Shown: positions 55,938-63,808 of the stretch, one piece after another
Position numbering within the stretch: position 1 is the stretch's first letter
Layout of the letters: the number at the start of each line of letters is the position of its first letter
Assembly (NCBI GenBank): GCA_963702235.1
Contig: CAVPBZ010000018.1
Span: 620,001 to 684,000 of the forward strand
Direction of reading: 5' to 3'
Origin: PALSA-505 sp963702235
GTDB taxonomy: Bacteria; Actinomycetota; Actinomycetes; Streptosporangiales; Streptosporangiaceae
DNA length: 64,000 bases
Notes under the pieces: model-generated
Told to the model about the DNA's origin: nothing
The model's database searches: none
What the model saw: the letters and a program-made list of their open reading frames with translations, nothing else
Program-made: the position numbers and the translations under genes

Positions 55938-57538
55938 CCCAGAAGCTCGCGCTCGACCCGGCGATGGTGGCCGAGGCACGCAAGCTGGCCAGCGAGGCGG
56001 GCCAGCCGATTACCGAGCTGGCCAGGACGCACACCACGGTGTCGGTGGAACGGGCGGTGCTGCGGCTGGCCGGCCTGGACGGCGCGGACGACGAGGGCAT
56101 GCCGTGGGTGAACCGGCTCACCGACGCGGTGCGCGGCCGCGCCGGCCTGGAGCACGGCATCGCGCTGCCCGTCTGGGATGCCCTGGTGAGCGGTGACTAC
56201 CCCGACCTGGCCGCGCTGGCCAGGGACGCGGCCGCGGGCCGGGTCAGCTTCCGCGTTCCGGTGGGCGCAGCCGCGCGGACAGCGGCGCAGGCGGCTGCCC
56301 GCGCGGTCGGCGGCGGTATCGCGGCCATCGACGCGCGGCGCGTGCAGCGTGACCAGATGCTGCGCGACACTTCCGACCCGGGCAAGCCGTGGATCTACCT
56401 GATCGTGGCCACCGGCGACATCTACGAGGACATCCCGCAGGCGCAGGCCGCGGCGCGGGAGGGCGCGGACATCATCGCGGTGATCCGGTCCACCGGCCAG
56501 TCGCTGCTCGACTACGTGCCCGAGGGCGCGACCAGGGAAGGCTACGCCGGCACGTACGCGACCAGGGAGAACTTCCGGCTGATGCGGGCCGCGCTGGACG
56601 ACGTGTCGCGCGAGCTCGGCCGCTACGTCCGGCTGACCAACTACGCGTCCGGCCTGTGCATGCCCGAGATCGCGACGCTGGCCGGCCTGGAACGCCTGGA
56701 CATGATGCTGAACGACTGCATGTACGGGATCATCTTCCGGGACATCAACCCGGTCCGGACCTTCATCGACCAGCGATTCTCCCGCCAGGTGCACGCCCGG
56801 GCCGGGATCATCATCAACACCGGCGAGGACAATTACCTGACCACCGCCGACGCGGTGGACGCCGCGCACACCGTGGTGGTCAGCCAGCTGCTCAACGAGT
56901 ACTTCGGCCGCGAGGCGGGGCTGGCCGACTGGCAGCTCGGCCTCGGCCACGCCTTCGAGATCAACCCGGCGGTGCCCGATTCCTTCCTGCTGGAGCTCGC
57001 GCACGCCCAGCTCGTCCGCGAGCTGTTCCCTGACGCACCGCTGAAGTACATGCCGCCGACCAAGCACATGACCGGCAACGTGTTCGCCGGCTACCTGCTG
57101 GACGCGTTCTTCAACCTGTGCGGGATGATGACCGGCCAGTCGATCCTGCTCATCGGCATGATGACCGAGGGCATCCACACGCCGTTCCTGTCCGACCGCG
57201 ACCTGGCGCTGGAGAACGTGCGCTACGTCCGGCAGGCGGCGGGCCGGCTCGGCGAGAGCTTCCGGCCCGAGCCGGGCGGATTCATCGAGCGCCGCGCCGC
57301 CGAGGTGCTCGGCGAGGCGGTCACGCTGCTCCGCAAGATCGGCATGGACGGCCTGCTGACGGCGATCGCCGACGGCACGTTCGGGATCACCAAGCGGCCG
57401 GCCGACGGCGGCCGGGGGCTCGACGGCGTCATCAAGCGGGCCGACGGGTACGTCAATCCCGCGATCGACCTGCTGGAGGGCACGGGGGCGGCAGCAGCCC
57501 CCGAGCTCAGCCAGGCCGGGACGGAGGCCGCCCGATGA
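55934..57538 (+). CDS. kamD: lysine 5,6-aminomutase alpha subunit
   Basis: 534 residues, TIM-barrel subunit of the adenosylcobalamin- and PLP-dependent D-lysine/beta-lysine 5,6-aminomutase. Family blocks: GKPWIYLIVATGDIYEDIPQ, DIIAVIRSTGQSLLDYVPEGATREGYAG, MNDCMYG-like MLNDCMYGIIFRDINPVRT, NTGEDNYLTTADA and KYMPPTKHMTGNVFAGY. Length fits the family (about 515-530). Shifts the terminal amino group of beta-lysine to give 3,5-diaminohexanoate. It is coupled to kdd and kamE by four-base overlaps (ATGA at both ends). Confidence 0.95.
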   Translation: MTQKLALDPAMVAEARKLASEAGQPITELARTHTTVSVERAVLRLAGLDGADDEGMPWVNRLTDAVRGRAGLEHGIALPVWDALVSGDYPDLAALARDAAAGRVSFRVPVGAAARTAAQAAARAVGGGIAAIDARRVQRDQMLRDTSDPGKPWIYLIVATGDIYEDIPQAQAAAREGADIIAVIRSTGQSLLDYVPEGATREGYAGTYATRENFRLMRAALDDVSRELGRYVRLTNYASGLCMPEIATLAGLERLDMMLNDCMYGIIFRDINPVRTFIDQRFSRQVHARAGIIINTGEDNYLTTADAVDAAHTVVVSQLLNEYFGREAGLADWQLGLGHAFEINPAVPDSFLLELAHAQLVRELFPDAPLKYMPPTKHMTGNVFAGYLLDAFFNLCGMMTGQSILLIGMMTEGIHTPFLSDRDLALENVRYVRQAAGRLGESFRPEPGGFIERRAAEVLGEAVTLLRKIGMDGLLTAIADGTFGITKRPADGGRGLDGVIKRADGYVNPAIDLLEGTGAAAAPELSQAGTEAAR

Positions 57539-58365
57539 CGGTGATCCGCCCGTACGGCGACACCACCGGCGACGGCCGGGTGCAGCTGTCGTTCACGCTG
57601 CCGGTCCCGTTCGGCGACGCCACCGAGCGGGCCCGGGCCGAGGGCGCCGCCCTGCAGCTGGCGGCCAAGATGGGCCTCGAGCCCGCGATGGTGGTGCACG
57701 CGAAGGGGATGGGCCCCGACTTCACCTACTTCATCGTCTACGGCCGGGTGAGCCACCTGGTCGACTTGTCCCAGGTCACGGTCGCCGAGCGGGAGTTCCC
57801 GCTGCTGCCGGCCAACGAGATCAACCTGCGGATCCGGTCCGCGCTCGGCCGCAAGCTGGTGGTACTCGGCGCTTGCATCGGCACCGACGCGCACACGGTC
57901 GGGATCGACGCGATCCTGAACGTCAAGGGGCACGCCGGGGAGAAGGGGCTGGAGTACTACCGGGAGATGCGGGTGGTGAACCTCGGCTCCCAGGTGCTCG
58001 TGCCGGACCTGGTCGCGCGGGCGCGGGCCGAGCACGCCGACGCCGTGCTGGTCAGCCAAGTCGTCACGCAGAAGGACGCGCACCTGTCCAACGCCAGGGA
58101 GCTGTCGGCGGCCTTCCGCGCCGCCTACCCGGCCGGGACGGGGGCGTACCCGGCCGGGGTAGCGGCCGGGGCCGGCGCGCGGCCGGTGCTGGTGGTCGGC
58201 GGCCCGCGGTTCGACCCGGCGATGGCCGGACAGCTCGGCGTGGACAGGGTCTTCAGCCGCGGCACCACGCCGGGAGAAGTGGCCAGCTTCCTGGTGCACG
58301 CGCTGGCGCCGCAGCCGGCCGCCGCCGGGCAGCCAGAGGGCAGCACCAGCGGAGCCGGGGCATGA
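57535..58365 (+). CDS. kamE: lysine 5,6-aminomutase beta subunit, cobalamin-binding
   Basis: 276 residues. It carries the cobalamin base-off motif D-x-H-x-x-G (DAHTVG, His120). Lys131, exactly 11 residues later in LNVKGHAGEKG, matches the PLP lysine spacing of the clostridial enzyme (His133/Lys144). The B12-binding Rossmann domain ends with PVLVVGGPRFDPAMAGQLGVDRVFSRGTTPGEVA. A short repeat AYPAGTGAYPAGVAAG near residue 200 looks like a local expansion. It overlaps kamD and kal by four bases each. Confidence 0.95.
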   Translation: MTVIRPYGDTTGDGRVQLSFTLPVPFGDATERARAEGAALQLAAKMGLEPAMVVHAKGMGPDFTYFIVYGRVSHLVDLSQVTVAEREFPLLPANEINLRIRSALGRKLVVLGACIGTDAHTVGIDAILNVKGHAGEKGLEYYREMRVVNLGSQVLVPDLVARARAEHADAVLVSQVVTQKDAHLSNARELSAAFRAAYPAGTGAYPAGVAAGAGARPVLVVGGPRFDPAMAGQLGVDRVFSRGTTPGEVASFLVHALAPQPAAAGQPEGSTSGAGA

Positions 58366-58778
58366 CCGCGGCACCGGCGCCCGGCAGCCCGACCGGCGGC
58401 GATCCGCGGCCCGCGCTGACGGTCACGCAGAGCCGTTATGTGCCCTACAGCCATGCCCACTACGGCGGCAGCCTGGTGGATGGTGCCTACGTCCTCGGGC
58501 TGTTCGGCGACGTCGCGACCGAGCTGTGCATCCGGTCCGACGGCGACGAGGGACTGTTCGCGTCGTACTCCGACGTCCAGTTCCGGGCGCCGGTGCGGGC
58601 CGGCGACGTGCTGGAGGTGACCGCGGCCGTGACCCGGGTGGGACGGCGCAGCCGGGACGTCGCGTTCGAGGCCCGGGTGACCTGCCGGGCCGACCCGGGC
58701 CGCGGCCCGTCCGCCGCCGTGGTCCTGGCCGAGCCGCTGATCGCGGTCACCGCGCGGGGGACGGTCGTCGTCCCCTGA
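58362..58778 (+). CDS. kal: 3-aminobutyryl-CoA ammonia lyase
   Basis: 138 residues, hot-dog fold. HYGGSLVDGAYVLGLFGDVATELCI and FASYSDVQFRAPVRAGDVLEV match the small Kal enzyme of lysine fermentation, which removes ammonia from 3-aminobutyryl-CoA to give crotonyl-CoA. It is the last gene of the kdd-kamD-kamE-kal operon. The product would enter the butyrate/crotonate branch or beta-oxidation. The preceding step (3-keto-5-aminohexanoate cleavage enzyme, Kce) is not encoded in this window. It is convergent with the gene at 58783, 4 bases away. Confidence 0.9.
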   Translation: MTAAPAPGSPTGGDPRPALTVTQSRYVPYSHAHYGGSLVDGAYVLGLFGDVATELCIRSDGDEGLFASYSDVQFRAPVRAGDVLEVTAAVTRVGRRSRDVAFEARVTCRADPGRGPSAAVVLAEPLIAVTARGTVVVP

Positions 58779-58782
58779 CCGG

Positions 58783-59493
58783 TCACTGGTCGCTGGTGAG
58801 GCGGGCCAGCTGGCGCTGCAGCTCGTCCAGGCGGGCCTGCAGCAGCGCGACCTCGGCGTACAGCACCGGGACCAGCTCGTCGCGGTGCACCTGGTCCAGC
58901 GACGGCGTCGCCGCGCCCGCGGCGTCGCCCGTCCGGACGGGTCGCCCCAGCGGGGTGATGTCGTCCGCGGTCACGGCCGGGCCGCCGAGCAGCCGGGCGA
59001 ACTCGCTGAACGGGACGACCGGCCGGTGGCCGGTGCAGGCCGCGCAGGTGCCGGACAGCCGGTGCCACCCGGGCGGGACCAGGCCGGCCTTGATGAGCAT
59101 CGTCGCCGGGCGGCCGCAGCCGCAGAAGCCGACCCGCACCGCGGTGATCCGCTGGCGCGCGTAGCGCAGCCCGCGCTCGAACCGCATGAACCTGCCGGAG
59201 GCCTCGATCTCCAGCATCACCGTGTACCGGTAGTCCGGGTCGCAGCTAAGGGCCCGCGCGTCATCGGGGTCATGCAGGCAGTAGAAGCCGCAGTCACACC
59301 ACCGTGACGGGCTCTTGTGCTGTGCGCCCTGGGCGCACTCGGCGTCGGCGGTGACCCCGTAGATGCTGGACCGGCCGAGGGTGACGCCGCTGAAGCCGGC
59401 TCGCGTCCCGTCCGCGGACACCATCGGGTACGCCAGCTTGAAGCCGGGCAGTGGCGCGGCCGGCTGCTCCTTCCTGGCGCGGAAGGGGAGCAT
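58783..59493 (-). CDS. Cys-rich unknown protein with C-terminal coiled coil
   Basis: 236 residues, no family recognised. Possible zinc sites: WCDCGFYCLHD (residues 66-76) and FCGCG (about 123-127), with SGTCAACTGHRP (about 147-158). The segment RYTVMLEIEASGRFMRFERGLRYARQRITAVRV has a strand-rich pattern. The last 35 residues (ELVPVLYAEVALLQARLDELQRQLARL) are a likely coiled coil. It is probably cytoplasmic. It is the second gene of a two-gene operon with the 52-residue gene just upstream (17 bases between). Confidence 0.72.
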   Translation of the reverse strand: MLPFRARKEQPAAPLPGFKLAYPMVSADGTRAGFSGVTLGRSSIYGVTADAECAQGAQHKSPSRWCDCGFYCLHDPDDARALSCDPDYRYTVMLEIEASGRFMRFERGLRYARQRITAVRVGFCGCGRPATMLIKAGLVPPGWHRLSGTCAACTGHRPVVPFSEFARLLGGPAVTADDITPLGRPVRTGDAAGAATPSLDQVHRDELVPVLYAEVALLQARLDELQRQLARLTSDQ

Positions 59494-59510
59494 CCGCCCT
59501 GTCCCCGCGG

Positions 59511-59669
59511 CTAGCGGCGGGCGTGGGTCACGTCGGGCAGCTGGGCATCGTCGTGCCCGGTCACGTCGGCGGTCTGCGGCCGGGCGGGCTCCGGACGCGG
59601 GCCGGCAGGTTCCTCGACGCGCGGCTGCTCGACGACTTCTCCGACGGACAGCATCTTGCCGAGCCTCAT
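59511..59669 (-). CDS. short protein (52 residues) ahead of the Cys-rich gene
   Basis: Starts MRLGKMLSVGEVVEQPRVEEP and continues with a Pro/Arg/Glu-rich, probably disordered tail ending QLPDVTHARR. The support is a near-perfect AGGAGG ribosome site six bases before the ATG and its place directly upstream of the 236-residue gene. No homologue recognised. It could be a small partner, a leader peptide, or a substrate of a modification or degradation system. Confidence 0.6.
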   Translation of the reverse strand: MRLGKMLSVGEVVEQPRVEEPAGPRPEPARPQTADVTGHDDAQLPDVTHARR

Positions 59670-59772
59670 CGTTTCCTCCTCAGGGGGGCGCGCTCCTACC
59701 TACCAGGCTCGCTGCCCGGTTCCCTGATGTCCAGACCCCGGCCCACGCCGGGGATGACCCGCCGCCCCTTCA

Positions 59773-59822
59773 TGATCATGAAGACTTTTACGTGCTCCCA
59801 CGCGCAAATGTCTTCGTGATCA
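59773..59822 (-). terminator. terminator-like dyad after acs
   Basis: Arms 59773-59789 and 59806-59822 are complementary at 15 of 17 positions (TGATCATGAAGAC / GTCTTCGTGATCA within them), loop 16 bases. It lies 15 bases after the acs stop. An A/T-rich run (ACTTTTA) at the inner edge is unusual for this genome. Confidence 0.55.
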
Positions 59823-59837
59823 CGGGTGTGACGGCGG

Positions 59838-61994
59838 CTACTCCTGGCCGAAGGACTTGATCTCTTGTTCTTCCTGCTCGCTGAGCTCGGGCGGCTTCTC
59901 GCCGCGGGCCTCCTTGGCGCTCTGCACCTGCTCCCTGATGCCGTCCACGACCTCGGGGTTGGCCAGCGTGGTGATGTCGCCCACGTCGGTGAAGTTCGAC
60001 ACCGACGCGATGACCCGGCGCATGATCTTGCCGGACCTGGTCTTGGGCATGTCGGGGACGATCCAGATGTTCTTCGGCCGGGCGATCTTGCCGATGTCGG
60101 TCTCGATCGCCTTGGTCACCTTGGCCCCGATGTCCGCACCGGGATCGACCCCCGGCTTGAGCGAGATGTACATCTCGACCGCGCGGCCGCGCACGTCGTC
60201 CACCACCGGGACCGCGGCGGCCTCGGCCACCTCGTCGACCGAGAGCGCCGAGGATTCCAGCTCCTTGGTGCCGAGCCGGTGGCCGGCCACGTTGATCACG
60301 TCGTCCACCCGGCCGAGGATCCGGAAGTAACCGTCGGCCGCCTGGACCGCGCCGTCACCGGCGAAATAGGGCCAGTCGTGCCAGTCCTTGCTGTCCGGGT
60401 CCTTGTTGTACTTCTTGAAGTAGGTATCCACGAACCGCTCGGGCTGGCCCCAGATGGTCTCGAACACGCCCGGCCAGGGAGCCCGGATGCAGATGTTCCC
60501 GGCCTTGCCGCTGCCTGCCTCGACCACGTTGCCGTCCTCGTCGAAGATGACGGCGTAGATGCCCAGTGCCATCGGACCGCAGCTGCCCGGCTTCATCGGG
60601 TTGAGCGCGGGCAGGGTGGAGCCGAGGAACCCGCCGGTCTCGGTCTGCCACCACGTGTCCACGATGACCGCTTCGCCCTTGCCGACGACCTCGTGGTACC
60701 AGCGCCAGACCTCGGGCTCGATCGGCTCGCCCACCGTGGTCATGTGCTTGAAGCGGTAGTTGTACTTGGCCGGCTCGTCCGGGCCGACTTTGCGGAGCTG
60801 CCGGATCGCGGTCGGGGAGGTGTGGAAGATATTCACCCCGAGCCGCTCGGCGATCCGCCAGGGGCGGCCTGCGTCGGGGTAGGTGGGCGTGCCCTCGTAG
60901 ATGACGGAGGTCGTGCCGAGGGACAGCGGCCCGTAGACGATGTAGGAGTGGCCGGTGATCCAGCCGATGTCGGCCATGCACCAGTAGGTGTCGTCCGGGT
61001 GGATGTCCTGGTAGAACTTCGACGTGCCGGCCACGTACGACAGGTAGCCGCCGGTGCTGTGCTGGCAGCCCTTCGGCCGGCCGGTGGTCCCGCTGGTGTA
61101 CATGAGGAACAGCGGCGCCTCGGACGGCATGGACACCGGCTCCACGTTCGCGCCGCGGTAATCGCCGATCACCTCGTCGACGAAGAAGTCCCTGCCCTCG
61201 ACCATCGGCGTCTGCGACCCGTACTCGCCGGCGTGACGGCGCCAGACCAGGACCTTGTCAACCTCCTGGCCCTCCTTGCGGGCGGCATCCACCGCCTCGT
61301 CCGCCTTGCCCTTGTGATCGATCAGGTCGCCGCTGCGGTAGTAGCTGTCCATCGTGACCAGGATGCGGCTGCCCGAGTCGGCGATCCGGCCGCCGGCCGC
61401 GGCGCCGCTGAACCCGCCGAACACCTGGGAGTGGACGGCGCCCAGCCGCGCGCAGGCGAGCATGGCCACGGGGAGCTCAGGAACCATCGGCATGTGCAGG
61501 GTGACCCGGTCACCGGTCCGCACGCCGGCGAAGTCACGCAGCAGCGCGGCGAACTCGTTGACCCGCCGGTGCAGTTCCCGGTAGGTGATGACCACCGGGT
61601 CCGCCGACTCCGGCTCGGGGACCCAGATGAGCGCCGCCTTGTTGGCGCTGGTCTCCAGGTGCCTGTCCACGCAGTTGTAGGAGGCGTTCAGCTCGCCCCC
61701 GACGAACCACTTCCAGAATGGCGCCTCGCTCGTGTCCAGCGTGGTGTGCCAGTACTTGTCCCAGCTCAGCAGGTCGGCATACGCCCGGAAGCACTCCGGG
61801 TAGTTCTCCTCGCTGAACTGCTGGTAGAGGTCAGGGTCAGCAGCGTTCGCCTGGGCGATGAACCTGACCGGAGGGAAGAAGTACTTCTCCTCGCGCCAGT
61901 GGACCGCTATCTGCGACTCGGAGACCTCGTCCATCTCCACCTCGTCTATCTCCAGCTCGGAGACCTCGCCGAGTGCGTCCTGACCTTCAGTCAT
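59838..61994 (-). CDS. acs: acetate-CoA ligase (acetyl-CoA synthetase)
   Basis: 718 residues, AMP-forming acyl-CoA synthetase. Nucleotide loop YTSGTTGRPKG, VFGGFSGAAAGGRI, ADIGWITGHSYIVYGPL, DTWWQTETGG (acetate pocket Trp) and the C-terminal MPKTRSGKIMRR, whose Lys is the acetylation-controlled catalytic residue. Makes acetyl-CoA from acetate, ATP and CoA. The protein is longer than usual owing to an acidic N-terminal extension (EVSELEIDEVEMDEVSESQI) and a longer C-terminus. The ATG at 61994 has GGAGGG upstream. The longer frame to 62033 is rejected. Confidence 0.95.
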   Translation of the reverse strand: MTEGQDALGEVSELEIDEVEMDEVSESQIAVHWREEKYFFPPVRFIAQANAADPDLYQQFSEENYPECFRAYADLLSWDKYWHTTLDTSEAPFWKWFVGGELNASYNCVDRHLETSANKAALIWVPEPESADPVVITYRELHRRVNEFAALLRDFAGVRTGDRVTLHMPMVPELPVAMLACARLGAVHSQVFGGFSGAAAGGRIADSGSRILVTMDSYYRSGDLIDHKGKADEAVDAARKEGQEVDKVLVWRRHAGEYGSQTPMVEGRDFFVDEVIGDYRGANVEPVSMPSEAPLFLMYTSGTTGRPKGCQHSTGGYLSYVAGTSKFYQDIHPDDTYWCMADIGWITGHSYIVYGPLSLGTTSVIYEGTPTYPDAGRPWRIAERLGVNIFHTSPTAIRQLRKVGPDEPAKYNYRFKHMTTVGEPIEPEVWRWYHEVVGKGEAVIVDTWWQTETGGFLGSTLPALNPMKPGSCGPMALGIYAVIFDEDGNVVEAGSGKAGNICIRAPWPGVFETIWGQPERFVDTYFKKYNKDPDSKDWHDWPYFAGDGAVQAADGYFRILGRVDDVINVAGHRLGTKELESSALSVDEVAEAAAVPVVDDVRGRAVEMYISLKPGVDPGADIGAKVTKAIETDIGKIARPKNIWIVPDMPKTRSGKIMRRVIASVSNFTDVGDITTLANPEVVDGIREQVQSAKEARGEKPPELSEQEEQEIKSFGQE

Positions 61995-62090
61995 CGCCGT
62001 CCCTCCATTGGAACACCGCCAAGGGCGGGTCAATCGTATCGCCAGCCGGCTAACCGGACTAGGGGAGCTTGATCACGCCCCGCGACGGGG

Positions 62091-62118
62091 TTGACATCAC
62101 GGCGATCAACGGTAAGTT
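62091..62118 (+). promoter_or_regulatory. promoter of the long leader before the mannose synthase gene
   Basis: TTGACA at 62091-62096 and TAAGTT at 62113-62118, 16 bases apart, form the best-matching promoter in this gap. The predicted transcript would carry a leader of about 325 bases before the GTG at 62451. Confidence 0.5.
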
Positions 62119-62124
62119 GCTGCG

Positions 62125-62400
62125 CAGTCCAGCACCGGGCTGACCGGCCGGAGCGATCGAGGCGACCGGGCCGGGCTGCGTGCGGCGGGGGATCGGCATA
62201 ACCCCGCCTGAGTGCCAGGCGCAGCTCGGAAGGAGCTGTGATCAGGACCCGGCTGGGCGGGGGGTTGGACCCAGGAAGGGCCCGGGCACCCAGTAGACAA
62301 CGGAGGCCGAGCTCGTTGCCGACGAGACGGACTCCGGTCCGAAGGGAGCCCGGGTCCTCTTCCTCGCCCTGAGCATCCGTAGGTCGCGCACATCGGTTAC
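62125..62400 (+). other. candidate structured RNA or leader
   Basis: A gene-free stretch with several clear dyads in order: CAGCTC-GGAAG-GAGCTG (62222-62238), CTCGT/ACGAG (62312-62326), and GGAC-TCCG-GTCC (62329-62340). A long-range stem AGGACCCGG (62244-62252) with CCGGGTCCT (62350-62358) encloses the last two. Upstream, GGCGGGG/CCCCGCC pair around 62190-62214. No reading frame here is convincing. It could be an untranslated regulatory leader of the next gene or an independent RNA. It does not match a riboswitch I can name. Confidence 0.4.
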
Positions 62401-62450
62401 CCTTGCGGGTCAGCCAGCGCAGGCGAAAAGCAGAGCGAGGGGCAGGAAGC

Positions 62451-63218
62451 GTGACCGGGAGTTACCCCCCCATCGGCACGGTGGCGGTTATCGTCCCCAC
62501 CTACAACGAGCGGGAGAACCTGGAGACGACCGCGGGCCGCGTCAGGCACGCGGTTCCTGATGCTGACCTGCTTATCGTGGATGACAACAGCCCCGACGGC
62601 ACCGGAGAGCTCGCCGACAAGCTGGCCGATGCCGACACCCGGATCCATGTCATGCACCGGGACGGCAAGTCCGGCCTCGGCACCGCTTACATCGCGGGCT
62701 TCCGGTGGGCGCTCGAGCACGGCTATGACGCCATCGTCGAGATGGACGCGGACGGCTCGCACCAGCCAGAGGATCTGCCCAGGCTGCTGGCCGGGCTGGA
62801 CCGTGCCGACCTGGTGCTGGGCTCGCGCTGGGTGCCGGGCGGCAAGATGATCAACTGGCCCAAGTACCGCCAGTTCATCTCCTGGGGCGGGAACACCTAC
62901 GCCCGGCTGATGCTCGGCATCTCGGTCCGGGACGCTACCGGCGGATTCCGTGCCTACCGCGCGGACACGCTGCGGAAGATTCCGCTCGACGAGGTGGTCT
63001 CGCAGGGGTACTGCTTCCAGATCGACCTCACCCTGCGCACCCTGCGGGCCGGCCTCACGCTTACGGAGATCCCGATCACGTTCGTGGAGCGGATCCACGG
63101 CACGAGCAAGATGAGCAATGCCATCGTGCGGGAGGCGTTCTGGCGGGTCGGCCAGTGGGGCATAGCGGACCGGGTAGCGAAGCTGCGCGCCCGCCGCGTG
63201 CGGTCCGGCCGGGGCTGA
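62451..63218 (+). CDS. polyprenol monophosphomannose synthase
   Basis: 255 residues, GT2 glycosyltransferase of the DPM1/Ppm1 type. VAVIVPTYNERENLETT, LIVDDNSPDGTGE, IVEMDADGSHQPEDLPRLL (the D-x-D metal site) and GGFRAYRADTLRKI are present. It transfers mannose from GDP-mannose to polyprenol phosphate, the donor for mannosylated lipoglycans and secreted proteins. There is no membrane domain; in some actinobacteria this is fused to or next to apolipoprotein N-acyltransferase, which is absent here. It starts with GTG and has AGGAAG upstream. The frame above the start is noncoding. Confidence 0.93.
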   Translation: MTGSYPPIGTVAVIVPTYNERENLETTAGRVRHAVPDADLLIVDDNSPDGTGELADKLADADTRIHVMHRDGKSGLGTAYIAGFRWALEHGYDAIVEMDADGSHQPEDLPRLLAGLDRADLVLGSRWVPGGKMINWPKYRQFISWGGNTYARLMLGISVRDATGGFRAYRADTLRKIPLDEVVSQGYCFQIDLTLRTLRAGLTLTEIPITFVERIHGTSKMSNAIVREAFWRVGQWGIADRVAKLRARRVRSGRG

Positions 63219-63242
63219 CGCCCCGCCAGGAACCGTCAGGAG

Positions 63243-63629
63243 CTAGGCGCTCTTGCGCACGGTCGGGCTGTCCTGCGCACCGTCTCCGGCCGTGAGCCCG
63301 CGCCGCTCCCTGATCACCGCCAGCCGCTCGGCCAGCACCTCTTCCAGGTCGGCGATCGTGCGGCGTTCCATCAGCATGTCCCAGTGACTACGCGGCGGCT
63401 TCGCCTTCTTCTGGGCCGGCAAATCCACGGCCGCGGTGAGCGCCGTCGCCCCGCAGATCCGGCATTCCCAGATAGCGGGAATCTCCGCTTCCGCGGCGAA
63501 CGGGACCGTAAAGTGATGGCCCTTGGGGCAGTCGAAGGCCACCTCCCGGCGTGGTGCCAGGTCGGTGTTGCGGTCGTTCTCGTAGCTCGTCGCCCCGAGC
63601 CGGGTGCCGCGTAGTGCGCGTTCCGCCAT
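63243..63629 (-). CDS. rbpA: RNA polymerase-binding protein RbpA
   Basis: 128 residues. It begins MAERALRGTRLGATSYENDR, followed by the zinc-ribbon-like core YDCPKGH-type FDCPKGHHFTVPF and WECRICGATA. The sigma-interaction domain is RSHWDMLMERRTIADLEEVLAERLAVIRERRG. RbpA binds sigma-A/HrdB and RNA polymerase and stabilises open complexes; it is specific to actinobacteria. The ATG at 63629 has GGGGAGG about 10 bases upstream. A sigma-R-type promoter precedes it, as in Streptomyces. Confidence 0.97.
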   Translation of the reverse strand: MAERALRGTRLGATSYENDRNTDLAPRREVAFDCPKGHHFTVPFAAEAEIPAIWECRICGATALTAAVDLPAQKKAKPPRSHWDMLMERRTIADLEEVLAERLAVIRERRGLTAGDGAQDSPTVRKSA

Positions 63630-63669
63630 AACGTACTGCCTCCCCAGGCGCTGACCCGTCATGTTCGTT

Positions 63670-63695
63670 AACGCTGAGTACCCGGACAAGATTCC
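63670..63695 (-). promoter_or_regulatory. sigma-R (disulfide stress) promoter of rbpA
   Basis: On the minus strand GGAAT (63695-63691) and GTT (63672-63670) are separated by exactly 18 bases, matching the GGAAT-N18-GTT consensus of SigR/SigH promoters. It is 41 bases before the rbpA start. In Streptomyces coelicolor rbpA is a known SigR target. Confidence 0.75.
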
Positions 63696-63808
63696 CGCTC
63701 TACCCGGTTCCAACCGCTTCCGGACCGCCGGATCGCGCCGGCCCGCCGGAATCTCCGGGCCCCGCCTGGCTTTACCTGCCGCTTACTCGCCGCTCATCCG
63801 TCACTCAT

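Noticed and set aside
59865..62072. 735-codon frame antisense to acs
   Set aside because: acs is certain from its motifs; this frame has none.
62222..62238. SRP RNA or a named riboswitch (cobalamin, ydaO)
   Set aside because: The GGAA loop hairpin resembles the SRP tip, but the asymmetric internal loop and flanking conserved bases are missing. The conserved cores of the riboswitches I considered are also absent.
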